Source: Leisingera daeponensis DSM 23529 (GTDB lineage Bacteria; Pseudomonadota; Alphaproteobacteria; Rhodobacterales; Rhodobacteraceae). Taken from it: a stretch of DNA of 64,000 nucleotides. Where the stretch lies: NCBI RefSeq assembly GCF_000473145.1, contig NZ_KI421500.1:2939725-3003724 (forward strand), in the 5' to 3' direction. This document shows positions 35,572 through 48,158 of this stretch, in pieces. Positions within the stretch are counted from its first letter, which is position 1, and each line of letters begins with the position of its first letter. Under the pieces are notes generated by a model. It was given only the letters and a program-made list of their open reading frames with translations. It searched no databases and was not told where the DNA came from. The position numbers and the translations under genes were made by a program.

Positions 35572-38202
<2,631 letters not shown>

Positions 38203-38304
38203 GAAAAGTCCCCCGGGGTCGTCTTTGCAAGACATCTACAATGGGGGCGGAGCGAGGAAAACCCGGATATGGCTGCCGCCAGGGGACCCGGCGGCAGCCT
38301 GCTG

Positions 38305-39138
38305 TCAGTAGAGGTTGCGCAGCGTGTCAGGCATCGTGTTCACAATGGAGAGCGATACTGTGCTGAGCTGCTGCTGCGCCTGCAATGCCAGCAGCTTGGT
38401 TGCGGCCTCTTCAATGCTGGTGTCGATCATAGAGCTGACACCCCGGGTGAGCGCATCCGACTGCTTGCTGACGTAATCGCCTTGGCCGGCAAGCTGATTG
38501 GCGCTGGATCCCAGAGCTGCAGAACCTTCGATTGCGTAGGCAAGAAAACCTTCGATTTCCCCCAGGGCGGTCAGGGCGCTGGCGCTGTCAGTGATTGCGG
38601 TCCGGTTGCCGAGATCAAACTGCGGGCTGCCTTCAAAATCCACACCGTCAACGCTGAGGGTGCTCAGGCTGCCGTCGGTGGAGATCGCGGACGGTACTGT
38701 CAGCCCGGTGCTGCCGGCACCGTCGACATCGGTCTTCAAAAGGTTCACCCCGTTAAAGCCGGAAGACGAGATGATCGAATTGATCTGCTCGGTCTTCTTT
38801 GCCATGGCGGTCTCATACTTGCTGAAGTCACCCATGCCGCTGCTGGCCATGATAGCCAGTGACCGCATCTCGGTCAGGGTTTCGGTGATCTGTTCTGCGC
38901 CAGCCGAGGCGACCGCCACTGTGGCCTCGCCCAGCGACAAAGAGTCCGACACCGAACGCAAGCCGGAAATATCCGAGTTCATCAGCTCGGAGATCGCCCA
39001 AAGGGCCGCATTATCCTGTGCGGAGTTAATGGTCTGACCGGTGGAAATGCTGTCTTGCGTTTGATTGAGCTGAGAATTGACTCCGCCCAATGTTTGCAAG
39101 GCCACCATCGCCCCGGAATTGTTGTGGAAACTTATCAT
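38305..39138 (-). CDS. Flagellin (orphan)
   Basis: A 277-residue flagellin with the N-terminal D0/D1 pattern (GGVNSQLNQTQDSISTGQTINSAQDNAALWAISELM) and the C-terminal helices (EEAATKLLALQAQQQLSTVSLSIVN). Only a short central domain separates them, so the filament surface would be small. No other flagellar gene is present in the window. The C terminus LRNLY departs from the LLR-type end of many flagellins. A CtrA-like pair of TTAA motifs lies upstream. It could be a minor or alternative filament subunit. Confidence 0.88.
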   Translation of the reverse strand: MISFHNNSGAMVALQTLGGVNSQLNQTQDSISTGQTINSAQDNAALWAISELMNSDISGLRSVSDSLSLGEATVAVASAGAEQITETLTEMRSLAIMASSGMGDFSKYETAMAKKTEQINSIISSSGFNGVNLLKTDVDGAGSTGLTVPSAISTDGSLSTLSVDGVDFEGSPQFDLGNRTAITDSASALTALGEIEGFLAYAIEGSAALGSSANQLAGQGDYVSKQSDALTRGVSSMIDTSIEEAATKLLALQAQQQLSTVSLSIVNTMPDTLRNLY

Positions 39139-39434
39139 TCCTCACTTTTCCTTTGATCCTATGCCCTTGGCGGGCGGACAAACGCCGTTCTGACCGTTGC
39201 TTGCAGGCCTTGGTTTCCTGGCCTCAGCGCCACCTGTGAGACAGGTGCGCATTAAGACCTATTAAGGAAATACAGCATTCAACGGTCTGCTTTGAGGCGA
39301 AATCCTGACGGAATCTATCGTCTTTTAGCCGCTTTTTTCTAAAATCTGGCGATACAGATTCTTGAAACCCCGGATTGAGGGGCGCGGTGGGCTGGGATAA
39401 GACGGTCGGCGACGAGGAGAGGACAAGAGATTAA
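39139..39434. promoter_or_regulatory. Divergent flagellin/maeB intergenic region
   Basis: A 296-base gap. CACCTGT and ACAGGTG (39231-39237 and 39241-39247) form an inverted repeat. Two TTAA motifs (39252-39255 and 39262-39265), each within ATTAAG, are separated by 6 bases, one short of the CtrA spacing of 7. The right half is A/T-rich around 39330. No gene is seen here. Confidence 0.45.
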
Positions 39435-41690
39435 ATGCCCAAGAACAAGATCACCGACGAGGAAGCCCTGGCGTTTCACCTGGAGCCGTCTCCGGGCAAA
39501 TGGGAGATCAACGCTACCGTCCCGATGACCACGCAACGGGATTTATCGCTGGCGTATTCTCCGGGTGTTGCGGTGCCTTGCGAGGCAATCGCTGAGAATC
39601 CCGAAACAGCCTATGACTATACCAACAAGGGCAACCTGGTTGCAGTGATCTCCAACGGCACTGCGGTGCTGGGCCTGGGCAACCTGGGCGCGCTGGGCTC
39701 CAAGCCGGTGATGGAAGGCAAATCGGTCCTCTTCAAACGCTTTGCCGATGTGAACTCGATCGACATCGAGCTGGACACAGAAGATCCGGACAAGTTCATC
39801 GAAGCAGTCAAGCTGATGGGTCCGACCTTTGGCGGCATCAATCTGGAAGACATCAAGGCGCCGGAATGCTTTATCATTGAGCAGAAGCTCAAGGAAGAAA
39901 TGGACATTCCCGTCTTCCACGACGACCAGCACGGCACCGCTGTGATTTGTGCGGCGGGACTGATCAACGCGCTGCATCTGTCAGGTAAGAAGATCGAGGA
40001 CGTGAAGATCGTCCTCAACGGGGCAGGGGCCGCCGGTATCGCCTGTATCGAGCTGCTGAAATCCATGGGCGCGCGGCATGAAAATTGCATCGCTTGCGAT
40101 ACCAAGGGCGTGATCTATCAGGGCCGTACTGAGGGCATGAACCAGTGGAAATCGGCGCACGCCGTCAGCACTGATCTGCGTACTCTGGAAGAGGCGATGC
40201 GCGGCGCCGACGTGTTCCTGGGCGTCTCGGTCAAGGGTGCCGTGACACAGGACATGGTGGCCTCGATGGCTGATAACCCGGTGATCTTTGCCATGGCAAA
40301 CCCGGATCCGGAGATCACTCCGGAAGAAGCGCATGAGGTGCGTGTGGATGCCATCGTCGCCACTGGCCGCTCGGATTACCCGAACCAGGTCAACAACGTT
40401 CTGGGCTTTCCCTATCTGTTCCGCGGCGCGCTGGACATTCATGCCCGCGCGATCAATGACGAGATGAAGATCGCTTGCGCCCATGCGCTGGCGGCGCTGG
40501 CGCGCGAGGATGTGCCGGATGAGGTTGCGCTGGCCTATGGCAAGTCACTGACCTTCGGACGTGATTACATCATCCCGACACCGTTCGACCCGCGGCTGAT
40601 TCACCGGATTCCGCCAGCGGTTGCCAGGGCGGGCATGGACACCGGCGCGGCGCGCCGCCCGATCGTGGATATGGACGCCTATGAAGTTGGCCTGAAATCG
40701 CGGATGGACCCCACGGCGTCGATCCTTCGCGGGTTGAACGCCCGGGCCCGTTCCGCCCAGTCTCGGATGATCTTCGCCGAGGGCGACGATCCGCGCGCGC
40801 TGCGTGCCGCGGTGATGTACCAGCGTTCCGGCTTTGGTAAATCGCTGGTTGTCGGCCGGCAGGATGACGTGCGGGTCAAACTGGAGGCAGCAGGCCTTGG
40901 CGATGCGGTGCGCGAGCTGGAGATTATCAACGCCGCCAACACACCGCATTTCGAGTTGTACAAGGATTTCCTGTACCGACGCCTGCAGCGCAAGGGCTTC
41001 GATCGCAAGGACATCCACCGCCTGGTGGGCCGCGACCGCCATGTGTTCTCCAGCCTGATGCTGGCGCATGGGCATGGCGACGGTCTGGTGACCGGCGCGA
41101 CCCGCAAATCCGCGCATGTGCTGGACCGGATCAACCATGTTTTCGATGCCGATGCGGATCACGGAGTGGCGGGTGTCACCGCGCTGCTGCACAAGGGACG
41201 GATCGTGCTGATCGGCGATACGCTGGTGCATGAATGGCCTGACGAAAATCACTTGGCCAACATCGCGGAGCGTGCAGCAGTGGTGGCCCGCCATATGGGT
41301 CTCGAGCCGCGGGTGGCTTTCGTCAGCTTCTCAACCTTCGGGTATCCGGTGTCGGAACGCGCGGAAAAGATGCATGTTGCACCAACCGTTCTGGACAAGC
41401 GCGGCGTCGATTTCGAATACGAAGGCGAGATGACCGTCGACGTGGCATTGAATGAGCGGGCGCAGCGGTATTACCCGTTCCAGCGTCTGACCGGCCCGGC
41501 CAATATCCTGATTGTGCCGGCCCGCCACTCGGCCTCGATCTCGGTCAAGCTGATGCAGGAGATGGGCGGCGCCACGGTGATCGGACCGATCCTGTCGGGT
41601 ATCGACAAGCCGATCCAGATCTGTTCGACCACCTCCACCACCAATGACATTCTGAACATGGCGGTGCTGGCAGCCTGCAATATCGGGTGA
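39435..41690 (+). CDS. maeB: MaeB NADP-malic enzyme with phosphotransacetylase-like domain
   Basis: Oxidative decarboxylation of malate to pyruvate, giving NADPH. 751 residues: the malic domain (about 1-425) with [15 protein letters not shown], the metal-site segment [15 protein letters not shown] and the NAD(P)-binding [19 protein letters not shown]-terminal Pta-like domain (about 435-751) has [16 protein letters not shown], as in MaeB-type enzymes; there it is regulatory and mostly lacks activity. ATG 39435 follows GAGGAGAGGAC. A ribokinase-like gene starts 6 bases later. Confidence 0.95.
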   Translation: MPKNKITDEEALAFHLEPSPGKWEINATVPMTTQRDLSLAYSPGVAVPCEAIAENPETAYDYTNKGNLVAVISNGTAVLGLGNLGALGSKPVMEGKSVLFKRFADVNSIDIELDTEDPDKFIEAVKLMGPTFGGINLEDIKAPECFIIEQKLKEEMDIPVFHDDQHGTAVICAAGLINALHLSGKKIEDVKIVLNGAGAAGIACIELLKSMGARHENCIACDTKGVIYQGRTEGMNQWKSAHAVSTDLRTLEEAMRGADVFLGVSVKGAVTQDMVASMADNPVIFAMANPDPEITPEEAHEVRVDAIVATGRSDYPNQVNNVLGFPYLFRGALDIHARAINDEMKIACAHALAALAREDVPDEVALAYGKSLTFGRDYIIPTPFDPRLIHRIPPAVARAGMDTGAARRPIVDMDAYEVGLKSRMDPTASILRGLNARARSAQSRMIFAEGDDPRALRAAVMYQRSGFGKSLVVGRQDDVRVKLEAAGLGDAVRELEIINAANTPHFELYKDFLYRRLQRKGFDRKDIHRLVGRDRHVFSSLMLAHGHGDGLVTGATRKSAHVLDRINHVFDADADHGVAGVTALLHKGRIVLIGDTLVHEWPDENHLANIAERAAVVARHMGLEPRVAFVSFSTFGYPVSERAEKMHVAPTVLDKRGVDFEYEGEMTVDVALNERAQRYYPFQRLTGPANILIVPARHSASISVKLMQEMGGATVIGPILSGIDKPIQICSTTSTTNDILNMAVLAACNIG

Positions 41691-41696
41691 TCTGAT

Positions 41697-42569
41697 ATGG
41701 CGATCTGGAACCTCGGCTCGATCAACGCGGACATGGTTTACTCCATGCCGCATCTGCCGGCGGCGGGGGAAACCCTGGCCGCCCTGCGTCTTGACCGGTT
41801 TCTGGGCGGCAAGGGTGCCAATATGTCCGTCGCCGCCGCCCGGGCCGGCAGCGCGGTGGATCATATCGGTGCTGTGGGACCCGACGGAGACTGGGCCATT
41901 GAGCGGCTGAAGGCCTACGGAGCCGGCACGGAGCACATTGCCCGGGCCGAAGCACCAACGGGCCACGCCATCATTGCGGTGGAACCCGGCGGAGAGAACC
42001 AGATCATTCTGTTCCCAGGTGCCAACCGGTTGATCAGCCCGGACCAGCTGAGCAAGGCGCTGAATAAGGCAAACGCCGGCGACATTCTGGTGATGCAGAA
42101 TGAAACCAGCATGCAGGCAGAAGCGGCGCAGCTGGGCCGGCAGCTGGGTCTAAGGGTATGTTATGCTGCGGCTCCGTTTGATGCGGATGCAGTTCAGGCG
42201 GTGCTGCCGTATCTGGATTTCCTGATCCTGAATGAGGTCGAGGCGCAGCAGCTTCAGCAGGCTACCGGCAAGTCGCCCGGTGAAATTGGCATCAAGGACG
42301 TGATCATTACCCTTGGCTCCAAAGGCGCCCGCCATATCGACGGTGAAACAGGCGCCGTTCTGGATGTGCCCGCGCTGCCGGTCACTGCGGTTGACACTAC
42401 CGGGGCCGGCGACACCTTCACCGGCTATGTCCTGTCCGGGCTGGACCGGGGGCTGGCGATGGCGGAGGCGATGGATCAGGCCAGCCGCGCCGCGGCACTA
42501 ATGGTCACCTGCCACGGTACCGCGGATGTGATTCCCGAGCTGGCAGAGGTTCAAGCCGCCCGTTTCTGA
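41697..42569 (+). CDS. rbsK: PfkB-family carbohydrate kinase (ribokinase-like)
   Basis: A 290-residue PfkB kinase. The N-terminal GSINADMVYSMPHLPAAGET and the substrate loop RFLGGKGANMSVAAARAG are ribokinase-type. The ATP/anion hole is in VDTTGAGDTFTGYVLSGL with the catalytic Asp. Ribose is the most probable substrate, but other pentoses or nucleosides are possible. It follows maeB closely, so it is likely co-transcribed; I see no ribose transporter nearby. Confidence 0.82.
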   Translation: MAIWNLGSINADMVYSMPHLPAAGETLAALRLDRFLGGKGANMSVAAARAGSAVDHIGAVGPDGDWAIERLKAYGAGTEHIARAEAPTGHAIIAVEPGGENQIILFPGANRLISPDQLSKALNKANAGDILVMQNETSMQAEAAQLGRQLGLRVCYAAAPFDADAVQAVLPYLDFLILNEVEAQQLQQATGKSPGEIGIKDVIITLGSKGARHIDGETGAVLDVPALPVTAVDTTGAGDTFTGYVLSGLDRGLAMAEAMDQASRAAALMVTCHGTADVIPELAEVQAARF

Positions 42570-42622
42570 TCCGGGCGGCCTGCCGCTTTGCCTGTCAACT
42601 GCGCCGGGGGCATGGGCCCGCG

Positions 42623-43288
42623 TTAATGCCCCTTGGCAAAAGGCGCCGCGGTGCCCCAAAGCCGCCCGACCCTTGCGTCCCGGCCGCAGGCCTGGCGGTA
42701 CCGCTTGTAGGCTGCGGCTTGCCGCTTGGGTCCAAACCGGGTGAGCACCAGGCTATCCCCTTTGTAGTAGTCCTGGTGATAGTCCTCGGCTTTGTAAAAG
42801 GTCTTCGCCGGTAGCACCGGCGTCACGATCTGTTGCCCCAGGGCCTTCTGCGCCTCGGCTTTCACCCTGTTGGCCAGGGCCGTTTCCGCCTTGTTAGAGA
42901 CAAAAACAGCTGTGCGGTAACTCTCGCCTCGGTCGCAGAACTGGCCGCCTGGGTCGGTTGGATCGACTGAGCGAAAGAACATCTCCAGCAACCGCTCCCT
43001 GGATACCTTGGCGGGGTCAAAGATGATCTGAACCGCCTCGTAATGGCCGCTGCCGCCGCGCGTCACGTCCTTGTAGGTTGGATTCTTCATGTCACCGCCG
43101 GTGTAGCCGGACACAGCCTCAATCACGCCGGGCACGCTTTCGAAATCGCTTTCCACACACCAGAAGCAACCTCCGGCCACGGTCAGAACTTCAGTGGACT
43201 GGGCCTGCAGCGGGTTGCTTTGCGCCAGGGTGCCAATGGCTATCAGACCCGCCAGAGCCAAAGGCTTCACTTTCTCGAAAACGCGCAT
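42623..43288 (-). CDS. msrA: Exported methionine sulfoxide reductase A
   Basis: Reduces Met-S-sulfoxide. 221 residues including a Sec signal peptide (about 1-28, LALAGLIAIGTLAQSNPLQAQ), so the mature enzyme acts in the periplasm. The catalytic site is VAGGCFWCVESDFE. Family blocks SGYTGGDMKNPTYKDV, SGHYEAVQIIFD and FYKAEDYHQDYY follow. The frame opens further upstream, but ATG 43288 gives the signal peptide. No MsrB domain or partner gene is adjacent. Confidence 0.9.
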   Translation of the reverse strand: MRVFEKVKPLALAGLIAIGTLAQSNPLQAQSTEVLTVAGGCFWCVESDFESVPGVIEAVSGYTGGDMKNPTYKDVTRGGSGHYEAVQIIFDPAKVSRERLLEMFFRSVDPTDPGGQFCDRGESYRTAVFVSNKAETALANRVKAEAQKALGQQIVTPVLPAKTFYKAEDYHQDYYKGDSLVLTRFGPKRQAAAYKRYRQACGRDARVGRLWGTAAPFAKGH

Positions 43289-43436
43289 CGCTGCCTCCAT
43301 CCAGTATGATCCCACACTGCCGGCAGTATCCGTGTCGCTCAACCCGGCAGACGGGGTTTTCACAAACAGGTGACAGCAAGTTACCGCTTGGAAATTGGAT
43401 CCAATCTTACTAACGTGCCGCCAGCAGGAGGATTCC

Positions 43437-44345
43437 ATGACCAAAAAGATGAGCACCCACCAGGCCGAGGAAGACCGGCGAAACGACGAGATCCTGATTT
43501 ACCTGAACGGCGAAATCGTTCCCAAAGCCGAGGCCAAGGTGAGCGTTTACGACAGCGGCTTCATGCTGGGCGATGGCGTCTGGGAGGGGCTGCGCCTGTA
43601 CAACGGCACCTGGGCCTTCATGGATGAGCACCTGAACCGCCTGTTTGAGGCCGCCAAGGCCATCGACCTTGACATTGGCCTGGACCGGGAAGGGGTAGAA
43701 AATGCCTTGTTAGAGACACAAAAAGCCAATGGCATGACGACAGATGCCCATGCCCGGCTGATGGTTACAAGGGGTGTGAAGACACGGCCTTTCCAGCATC
43801 CCTCCCTGTCGCAGCAGGGGCCGACGATGACGATCATCATGGAACATTCGCGCCCGAACCTGCCGCGCCCGATCAAGCTGGCCACGGTGCCGCATATCCG
43901 GGGTCTGCCGATGACACAGGACCCTAAGCTGAATTCCCATTCCAAGCTGAACTGCATCCTCGCCTGTATCGCAGCGGAAAAAGCGGGTGCGGATGAGGCG
44001 CTGATGCTGGACGTGAATGGCTTCGTGAACACCACCAACGCCTGCAACTTCTTCATCGTGCGCAAGGGTGAGGTTTGGACCTCCACGGGGGATTATTGCA
44101 TGAACGGCATCACCCGGCAGAAGGTGATTGATCTGTGCCGCGAAAACGGCATCCCGGTTCGTGAACGGAACTATTCTCTGGTCGACACATACGGCGCGGA
44201 GGAAGCCTTCCTCACCGGGACGTTCGGCGCGCAGACCCCGGTAGGGGAAATCGACGGGCGGCAGATCGGCAGCGGAAAGATGGGTCCGATGACTGAGCGT
44301 ATCAGGGGCCTCTACAAGAGCCTGATTGAGAAGGAGTGTGCGTGA
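43437..44345 (+). CDS. Class IV PLP aminotransferase (BCAT/D-amino acid aminotransferase-like)
   Basis: A 302-residue fold-type IV PLP enzyme. Blocks are ILIYLNGEIVPKAEAKVSVYD near the N terminus, GFMLGDGVWEGLRLYNG and the PLP Lys in NSHSKLNCILACIAAEKAG. The cofactor phosphate region is TTNACNFFIV, and NGITRQKVIDLC follows. Sequence alone does not separate branched-chain, D-amino-acid or 4-amino-4-deoxychorismate activities. ATG 43437 follows CAGGAGG. The stop overlaps the sulfotransferase-like gene (TGATG), so the two work together. Confidence 0.85.
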   Translation: MTKKMSTHQAEEDRRNDEILIYLNGEIVPKAEAKVSVYDSGFMLGDGVWEGLRLYNGTWAFMDEHLNRLFEAAKAIDLDIGLDREGVENALLETQKANGMTTDAHARLMVTRGVKTRPFQHPSLSQQGPTMTIIMEHSRPNLPRPIKLATVPHIRGLPMTQDPKLNSHSKLNCILACIAAEKAGADEALMLDVNGFVNTTNACNFFIVRKGEVWTSTGDYCMNGITRQKVIDLCRENGIPVRERNYSLVDTYGAEEAFLTGTFGAQTPVGEIDGRQIGSGKMGPMTERIRGLYKSLIEKECA

Positions 44346-45058
44346 TGCGGATTGCCATGTGGTCAGGACCACGGAACCTGTCGACCGCGATGATGTATGC
44401 CTTTGGCAACCGCGGCGATTGCGCAGTGGTGGATGAACCGTTTTATGCCGCTTATCTGGCGATGACCGGTCTTGACCATCCGATGCGGAGTGAGATTCTG
44501 GACAGCCAGCCGCAGGACCCAGAAGCGGTGGCCAAGGCTCTGCTTGGGCCGGTTCCGGGGGCGAAGCCCTACTATTATCAAAAACACATGACCCAGCACA
44601 TGATCCCGGGGGTGCCTCGGGATTGGATGCGTGAGGCGGTCAATGTCTTTCTGATCCGTCATCCGGCGCGGGTGATCGCCTCTTATGCGGCAAAACGGGA
44701 GAATCCCACGCTGGAGGATATCGGTTTCCGCCAGCAGGCAGAGCTGTTTGACCAGGTGCGCAGCTGGGGGCAGACGCCGGTGGTGGTGGATAGCCACGAT
44801 ATCCGCGAACACCCGGCGACGAAACTGGAGCAGCTGTGCGACGCAATCGGCATACCCTATTCCCCGAAGATGCTGAACTGGCCCAAGGGCGGGCACAAGG
44901 ATGACGGCGTGTGGGCTGAACATTGGTATGGCGCGGTCTGGAATTCTACCGGATTTGCCGGTGCCGAAGGGCCGCTCCCAGACGTGCCGGACGCGCTGCA
45001 GCCCGTGCTGCAGGCGGCAATGCCCTATTATGAGCAGATGAAAGCGGTGAAGATCTGA
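44345..45058 (+). CDS. Sulfotransferase-like P-loop protein
   Basis: A 237-residue protein with a sulfotransferase-type loop MWSGPRNLSTAMMYAFGNRG at the N terminus (the 5'-phosphosulfate-binding position) and VFLIRHPARVIASYAAKR, matching the 3'-phosphate motif. It has no membrane segment. ATG 44345 overlaps the aminotransferase stop; AAGGAG lies 8 bases before. Its acceptor is unknown. A GC hairpin with a TTC loop (45069-45083) lies just after the stop but without a T run. As I recall, plant BCAT-like proteins join a similar domain to a class IV aminotransferase. Confidence 0.75.
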   Translation: MRIAMWSGPRNLSTAMMYAFGNRGDCAVVDEPFYAAYLAMTGLDHPMRSEILDSQPQDPEAVAKALLGPVPGAKPYYYQKHMTQHMIPGVPRDWMREAVNVFLIRHPARVIASYAAKRENPTLEDIGFRQQAELFDQVRSWGQTPVVVDSHDIREHPATKLEQLCDAIGIPYSPKMLNWPKGGHKDDGVWAEHWYGAVWNSTGFAGAEGPLPDVPDALQPVLQAAMPYYEQMKAVKI

Positions 45059-45123
45059 TGTGCGGAGGGGGGGCTTCGCCCCCTGCGCTCACTTCCAGAA
45101 AATTTAGGGCGAGAGGAAGGGGA

Positions 45124-45408
45124 TCAGCCGATCAGCTTGCTCAGTTTCATGGCGACGCCCATGTCGCCGGACACCTTGATCTTACCCATCATCACCGCGG
45201 TCATCGGGTTCAGCTTGCCGGCGAGCAGCTTTTGCAGATTGTCCGCGGACAGACGGAGCGTGCAATCAGTGTCCTGGTCCTGGGTTGTGGCGTCCCCTTG
45301 GGCGAGCACAATCACGCCCTCGTCGCCGCAATCGAATTTAAGTGAGCCGTCGAAGGTTTTTCCGGTCAGGCCGTCGCGGATACCTGCTGCGATGTCTTCA
45401 AGTGCCAT
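45124..45408 (-). CDS. SCP2 sterol-binding domain protein
   Basis: A 94-residue single-domain SCP2-like protein: TGKTFDGSLKFDCGDEGVIVL, CTLRLSADNLQKLLAGKLNPM and GKIKVSGDMGVAMKLSKLIG. SCP2 domains bind lipids such as fatty acyl-CoA or sterols in a hydrophobic tunnel; in bacteria the ligand is usually unknown. It is a single gene on the minus strand, convergent with the sulfotransferase-like gene. Confidence 0.9.
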   Translation of the reverse strand: MALEDIAAGIRDGLTGKTFDGSLKFDCGDEGVIVLAQGDATTQDQDTDCTLRLSADNLQKLLAGKLNPMTAVMMGKIKVSGDMGVAMKLSKLIG

Positions 45409-45487
45409 GTTGTCCTCCCTTGCCTGACGCGAGCGTTAGGCAGGCAAGGCGGTCCGGGCAACATTGACCAAGGGGGAAGCGGGCGAA

Positions 45488-45952
45488 TTACCCGCCGGCA
45501 AGCGCGTCCCGGGTCAGGGGGCAGGGCTGTCCATCGTAGAAGGCATCAAGCACTTGCTGAAATTCTGCCGGCGCGCCGGGCACAGCAGCAAACAGTGTCA
45601 TCGAGGAGCGCAGCTTCTTGGCGTCGATGCTGCCGAGGATCTGCCCAGGCTTTTTACTGCGGTGCTGCAGCATCAGCTGGCTGACCTCGACCAAGCGGGC
45701 GCGCAGTTTTTCGTGGTTCAAGTAGGCCGTGGCCTCAGTCAGGTCCTCGATCCCGTAAAGCTGCGCCATGTGGGAGCGGCCGAGCTCGGCCAGTTGGGGA
45801 AAGACGAACCACATCCAGTGGCTCGTCTTCTCACCTGCTGAGAGTTCTCTCAGGACAGCCGCCCAGACGGTGTCCTGAGCTTCGACAAACATGTCCAGCT
45901 CTTCCGCGAAATCATCCTCGAAATCGCTATCTATGCCGTCGTGATCACTCAC
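45488..45952 (-). CDS. DUF1810 family protein
   Basis: A 154-residue protein with the DUF1810 pattern: [38 protein letters not shown], then [16 protein letters not shown] and [18 protein letters not shown]1810 proteins are related to the NADAR/YbiA fold and may handle N-glycosidic or ADP-ribose-like substrates; the function is not known. The start is acidic. ATG 45952 overlaps the argG stop by 4 bases, so it is co-expressed with argG. Confidence 0.82.
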   Translation of the reverse strand: MSDHDGIDSDFEDDFAEELDMFVEAQDTVWAAVLRELSAGEKTSHWMWFVFPQLAELGRSHMAQLYGIEDLTEATAYLNHEKLRARLVEVSQLMLQHRSKKPGQILGSIDAKKLRSSMTLFAAVPGAPAEFQQVLDAFYDGQPCPLTRDALAGG

Positions 45953-47175
45953 TTTTTGATCCGGCGCTCGCGGGCGGCCAGAAGTTTGAGACGCAGGGCG
46001 TTCAGCTGAATGAAGCCTGCGGCGTCTTTCTGGTCGTAGGCGCCGGCGTCTTCCTCAAAGGTCACATGCGCCTCGGAGTAGAGCGAATTTTCCGACCAGC
46101 GGCCAACGGTGGAGGCCAAGCCCTTATAAAGCTTCACGCGCACGGTGCCGGAGACGAATTCCTGGCTCTTGTCGATGGCGGCCTGCAGCATTTCGCGCTC
46201 CGGCGAGTACCAGAAGCCGTTGTAGATCAGCTCTGCGTACTGTGGCATCAGCTGGTCCTTCAGGTGCATCGCGCCGCGGTCCATTGTGATGGATTCGATA
46301 CCGCGGTGGGCTTCCAGCAGGATGGTGCCGCCCGGGGTCTCGTAAATGCCGCGGGACTTCATGCCGACGAACCGGCCTTCGACCAGGTCGAGGCGGCCGA
46401 TGCCGTGCTTGCGGCCGTACTCATTGAGTTCGGTCAGGATGGCGGCGGGGCTCATCGCCTCGCCGTTGATGCTGACCGCGTCGCCCTTTTCAAACCCGAT
46501 CTCGATGTACTCGGGGGTATCGGGCGCCTCTTCCGGATGCACGGTGCGCTGGTAGACGTAATCGGGCGCTTCCTGCGCCGGGTCTTCCAGTACCTTGCCC
46601 TCGGATGAGGTATGCAGGAGGTTTGCATCGACCGAGAAGGGGGCTTCGCCGCGCTTGTCCTTGGCGACGGGGATCTGATGCGCCTCCGCAAATTCCAAGA
46701 GCTTGGTGCGCGAGGTCAGGTCCCACTCGCGCCACGGCGCGATCACCTTGATGTCGGGGTTCAGAGCGTAGGCTGCCAGTTCGAAACGGACCTGGTCGTT
46801 GCCTTTGCCGGTGGCGCCATGGGCGACGGCGTCGGCGCCGGTAGCTTCTGCAATCTCAACCAGGCGTTTGGAGATCAGCGGGCGGGCGATGGAGGTGCCC
46901 AGCAGGTAGAGGCCCTCATACACCGCATTGGCGCGGAACATCGGGAACACGAAGTCGCGGACAAATTCCTCGCGCACATCCTCGATGAAAATGTTCTCTG
47001 GCTTGATGCCCAGCATTTCCGCTTTCTTGCGGGCGGGCTCCAGCTCTTCACCCTGGCCGAGATCGGCGGTGAAGGTGACAACTTCGCAGCCGTATTCGGT
47101 CTGCAGCCATTTCAGGATGATCGAGGTGTCGAGGCCACCGGAATAGGCGAGCACAACTTTCTTGGGCGCGGACAT
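45949..47175 (-). CDS. argG: Argininosuccinate synthase
   Basis: Ligates citrulline and aspartate in arginine synthesis; 408 residues. The ATP-pyrophosphatase P-loop [15 protein letters not shown] is at residue 9. [17 protein letters not shown] and [22 protein letters not shown] continue the family pattern. The frame is open upstream to 47283, but ATG 47175 after AGGGAA gives the normal length. DUF1810 follows on the same transcript. Confidence 0.97.
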   Translation of the reverse strand: MSAPKKVVLAYSGGLDTSIILKWLQTEYGCEVVTFTADLGQGEELEPARKKAEMLGIKPENIFIEDVREEFVRDFVFPMFRANAVYEGLYLLGTSIARPLISKRLVEIAEATGADAVAHGATGKGNDQVRFELAAYALNPDIKVIAPWREWDLTSRTKLLEFAEAHQIPVAKDKRGEAPFSVDANLLHTSSEGKVLEDPAQEAPDYVYQRTVHPEEAPDTPEYIEIGFEKGDAVSINGEAMSPAAILTELNEYGRKHGIGRLDLVEGRFVGMKSRGIYETPGGTILLEAHRGIESITMDRGAMHLKDQLMPQYAELIYNGFWYSPEREMLQAAIDKSQEFVSGTVRVKLYKGLASTVGRWSENSLYSEAHVTFEEDAGAYDQKDAAGFIQLNALRLKLLAARERRIKK

Positions 47176-47312
47176 GGAATTCCCTCTCAGGTCAGAACGC
47201 CTGCGGCGTATAGGGTTTTGGCCGCAAGAGCAAGGATTTCCGGGGTTTTCAATACGGGTCCGCACGCCTAACGTGCGCAGCAAGAAAAAAAGATATTTTG
47301 GAGAAAGCCCTG

Positions 47313-48086
47313 ATGAAAGGCTGGAGTATTTTCACCCACTCAGTTGGAATGGTGACGCGGAATTTTACCTGGGCTGTACGTATCGCCTTGGTGCCAGTGC
47401 TTCTCGGGTTTGGGTCGATCTATGCAGTGCTCACCTCGGCTGGCCTGTCAATCACGGTCTTCGCCGATGAGGCCGCGATGCAAGAAGCTATGCTGTCCGG
47501 AAAACTCGGAGCGTCATTCTTTCTAGCGACGTCGATCTTGCTGTTGGTCGAGCTTTGGGTTTTCGTTTCCTGGCATCGCTTCATCCTGCTTGAAGAATAC
47601 CCGGAAGGCTGGTTTCCTCGCTTCCGGGGGGGACGGATACTCTCCTATTTTGGGCATGGCCTGCTTATTGGCTTCCTTGTGCTCCTGCTAACGGTTCCAA
47701 TGTTTGCCATATTCTTCCTGCTTGCCCTGACCTTGGGGCAGACAGGTCAAGCACTGGCGCTGACCTTCGCATTTGGCTACTTCATCTTCCTCTTCATCGT
47801 GATCTACAGATTTGCGCCTATTCTGCCTGCAGCTGCCATTGGAAAGCCCCTTAAAATCAAGGATGCTTGGAACGCGACAGCAGGTTCGGGCGGAGCCATT
47901 ATTCTGGTTTTCATTCTGCTGGCAGTCATGCAATTTGCGCTGCAAGTTGTTACAGGGTTGTCGATTTCCGTTTTCGCACCGCTTGGGTTTGCCTTTGCCG
48001 CGCTCACTATGCTGGTAATGACCCTCGTGAACGTCAGCATACTTACGACGTTCTACGGCCATTACGTCGAAGGCCGCCCGGTCTGA
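47313..48086 (+). CDS. Polytopic membrane protein, unknown function
   Basis: A 257-residue inner-membrane protein with about six hydrophobic segments (residues about 18-45, 70-90, 112-140, 145-170, 190-215 and 220-245). I do not recognise the family. Codons are more A/T-rich than in neighbouring genes (for example runs of TTT, TTG and ATT in the second half). ATG 47313 follows GGAGAAAG by 8 bases; the earlier TTG 47298 has no such site. It stands alone between divergent argG and ilvA. Confidence 0.75.
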   Translation: MKGWSIFTHSVGMVTRNFTWAVRIALVPVLLGFGSIYAVLTSAGLSITVFADEAAMQEAMLSGKLGASFFLATSILLLVELWVFVSWHRFILLEEYPEGWFPRFRGGRILSYFGHGLLIGFLVLLLTVPMFAIFFLLALTLGQTGQALALTFAFGYFIFLFIVIYRFAPILPAAAIGKPLKIKDAWNATAGSGGAIILVFILLAVMQFALQVVTGLSISVFAPLGFAFAALTMLVMTLVNVSILTTFYGHYVEGRPV

Positions 48087-48158
48087 TCACCGGTATTCTT
48101 ATGTATGCTTTGCACCCGCCTCTTGCCTTAGGGGCGGGCATGCGCCACTGAAGGATAC

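Noticed and set aside
45066..45084. GC hairpin with TTC loop after the sulfotransferase-like gene
   Set aside because: No T run follows, so I do not call a Rho-independent terminator.
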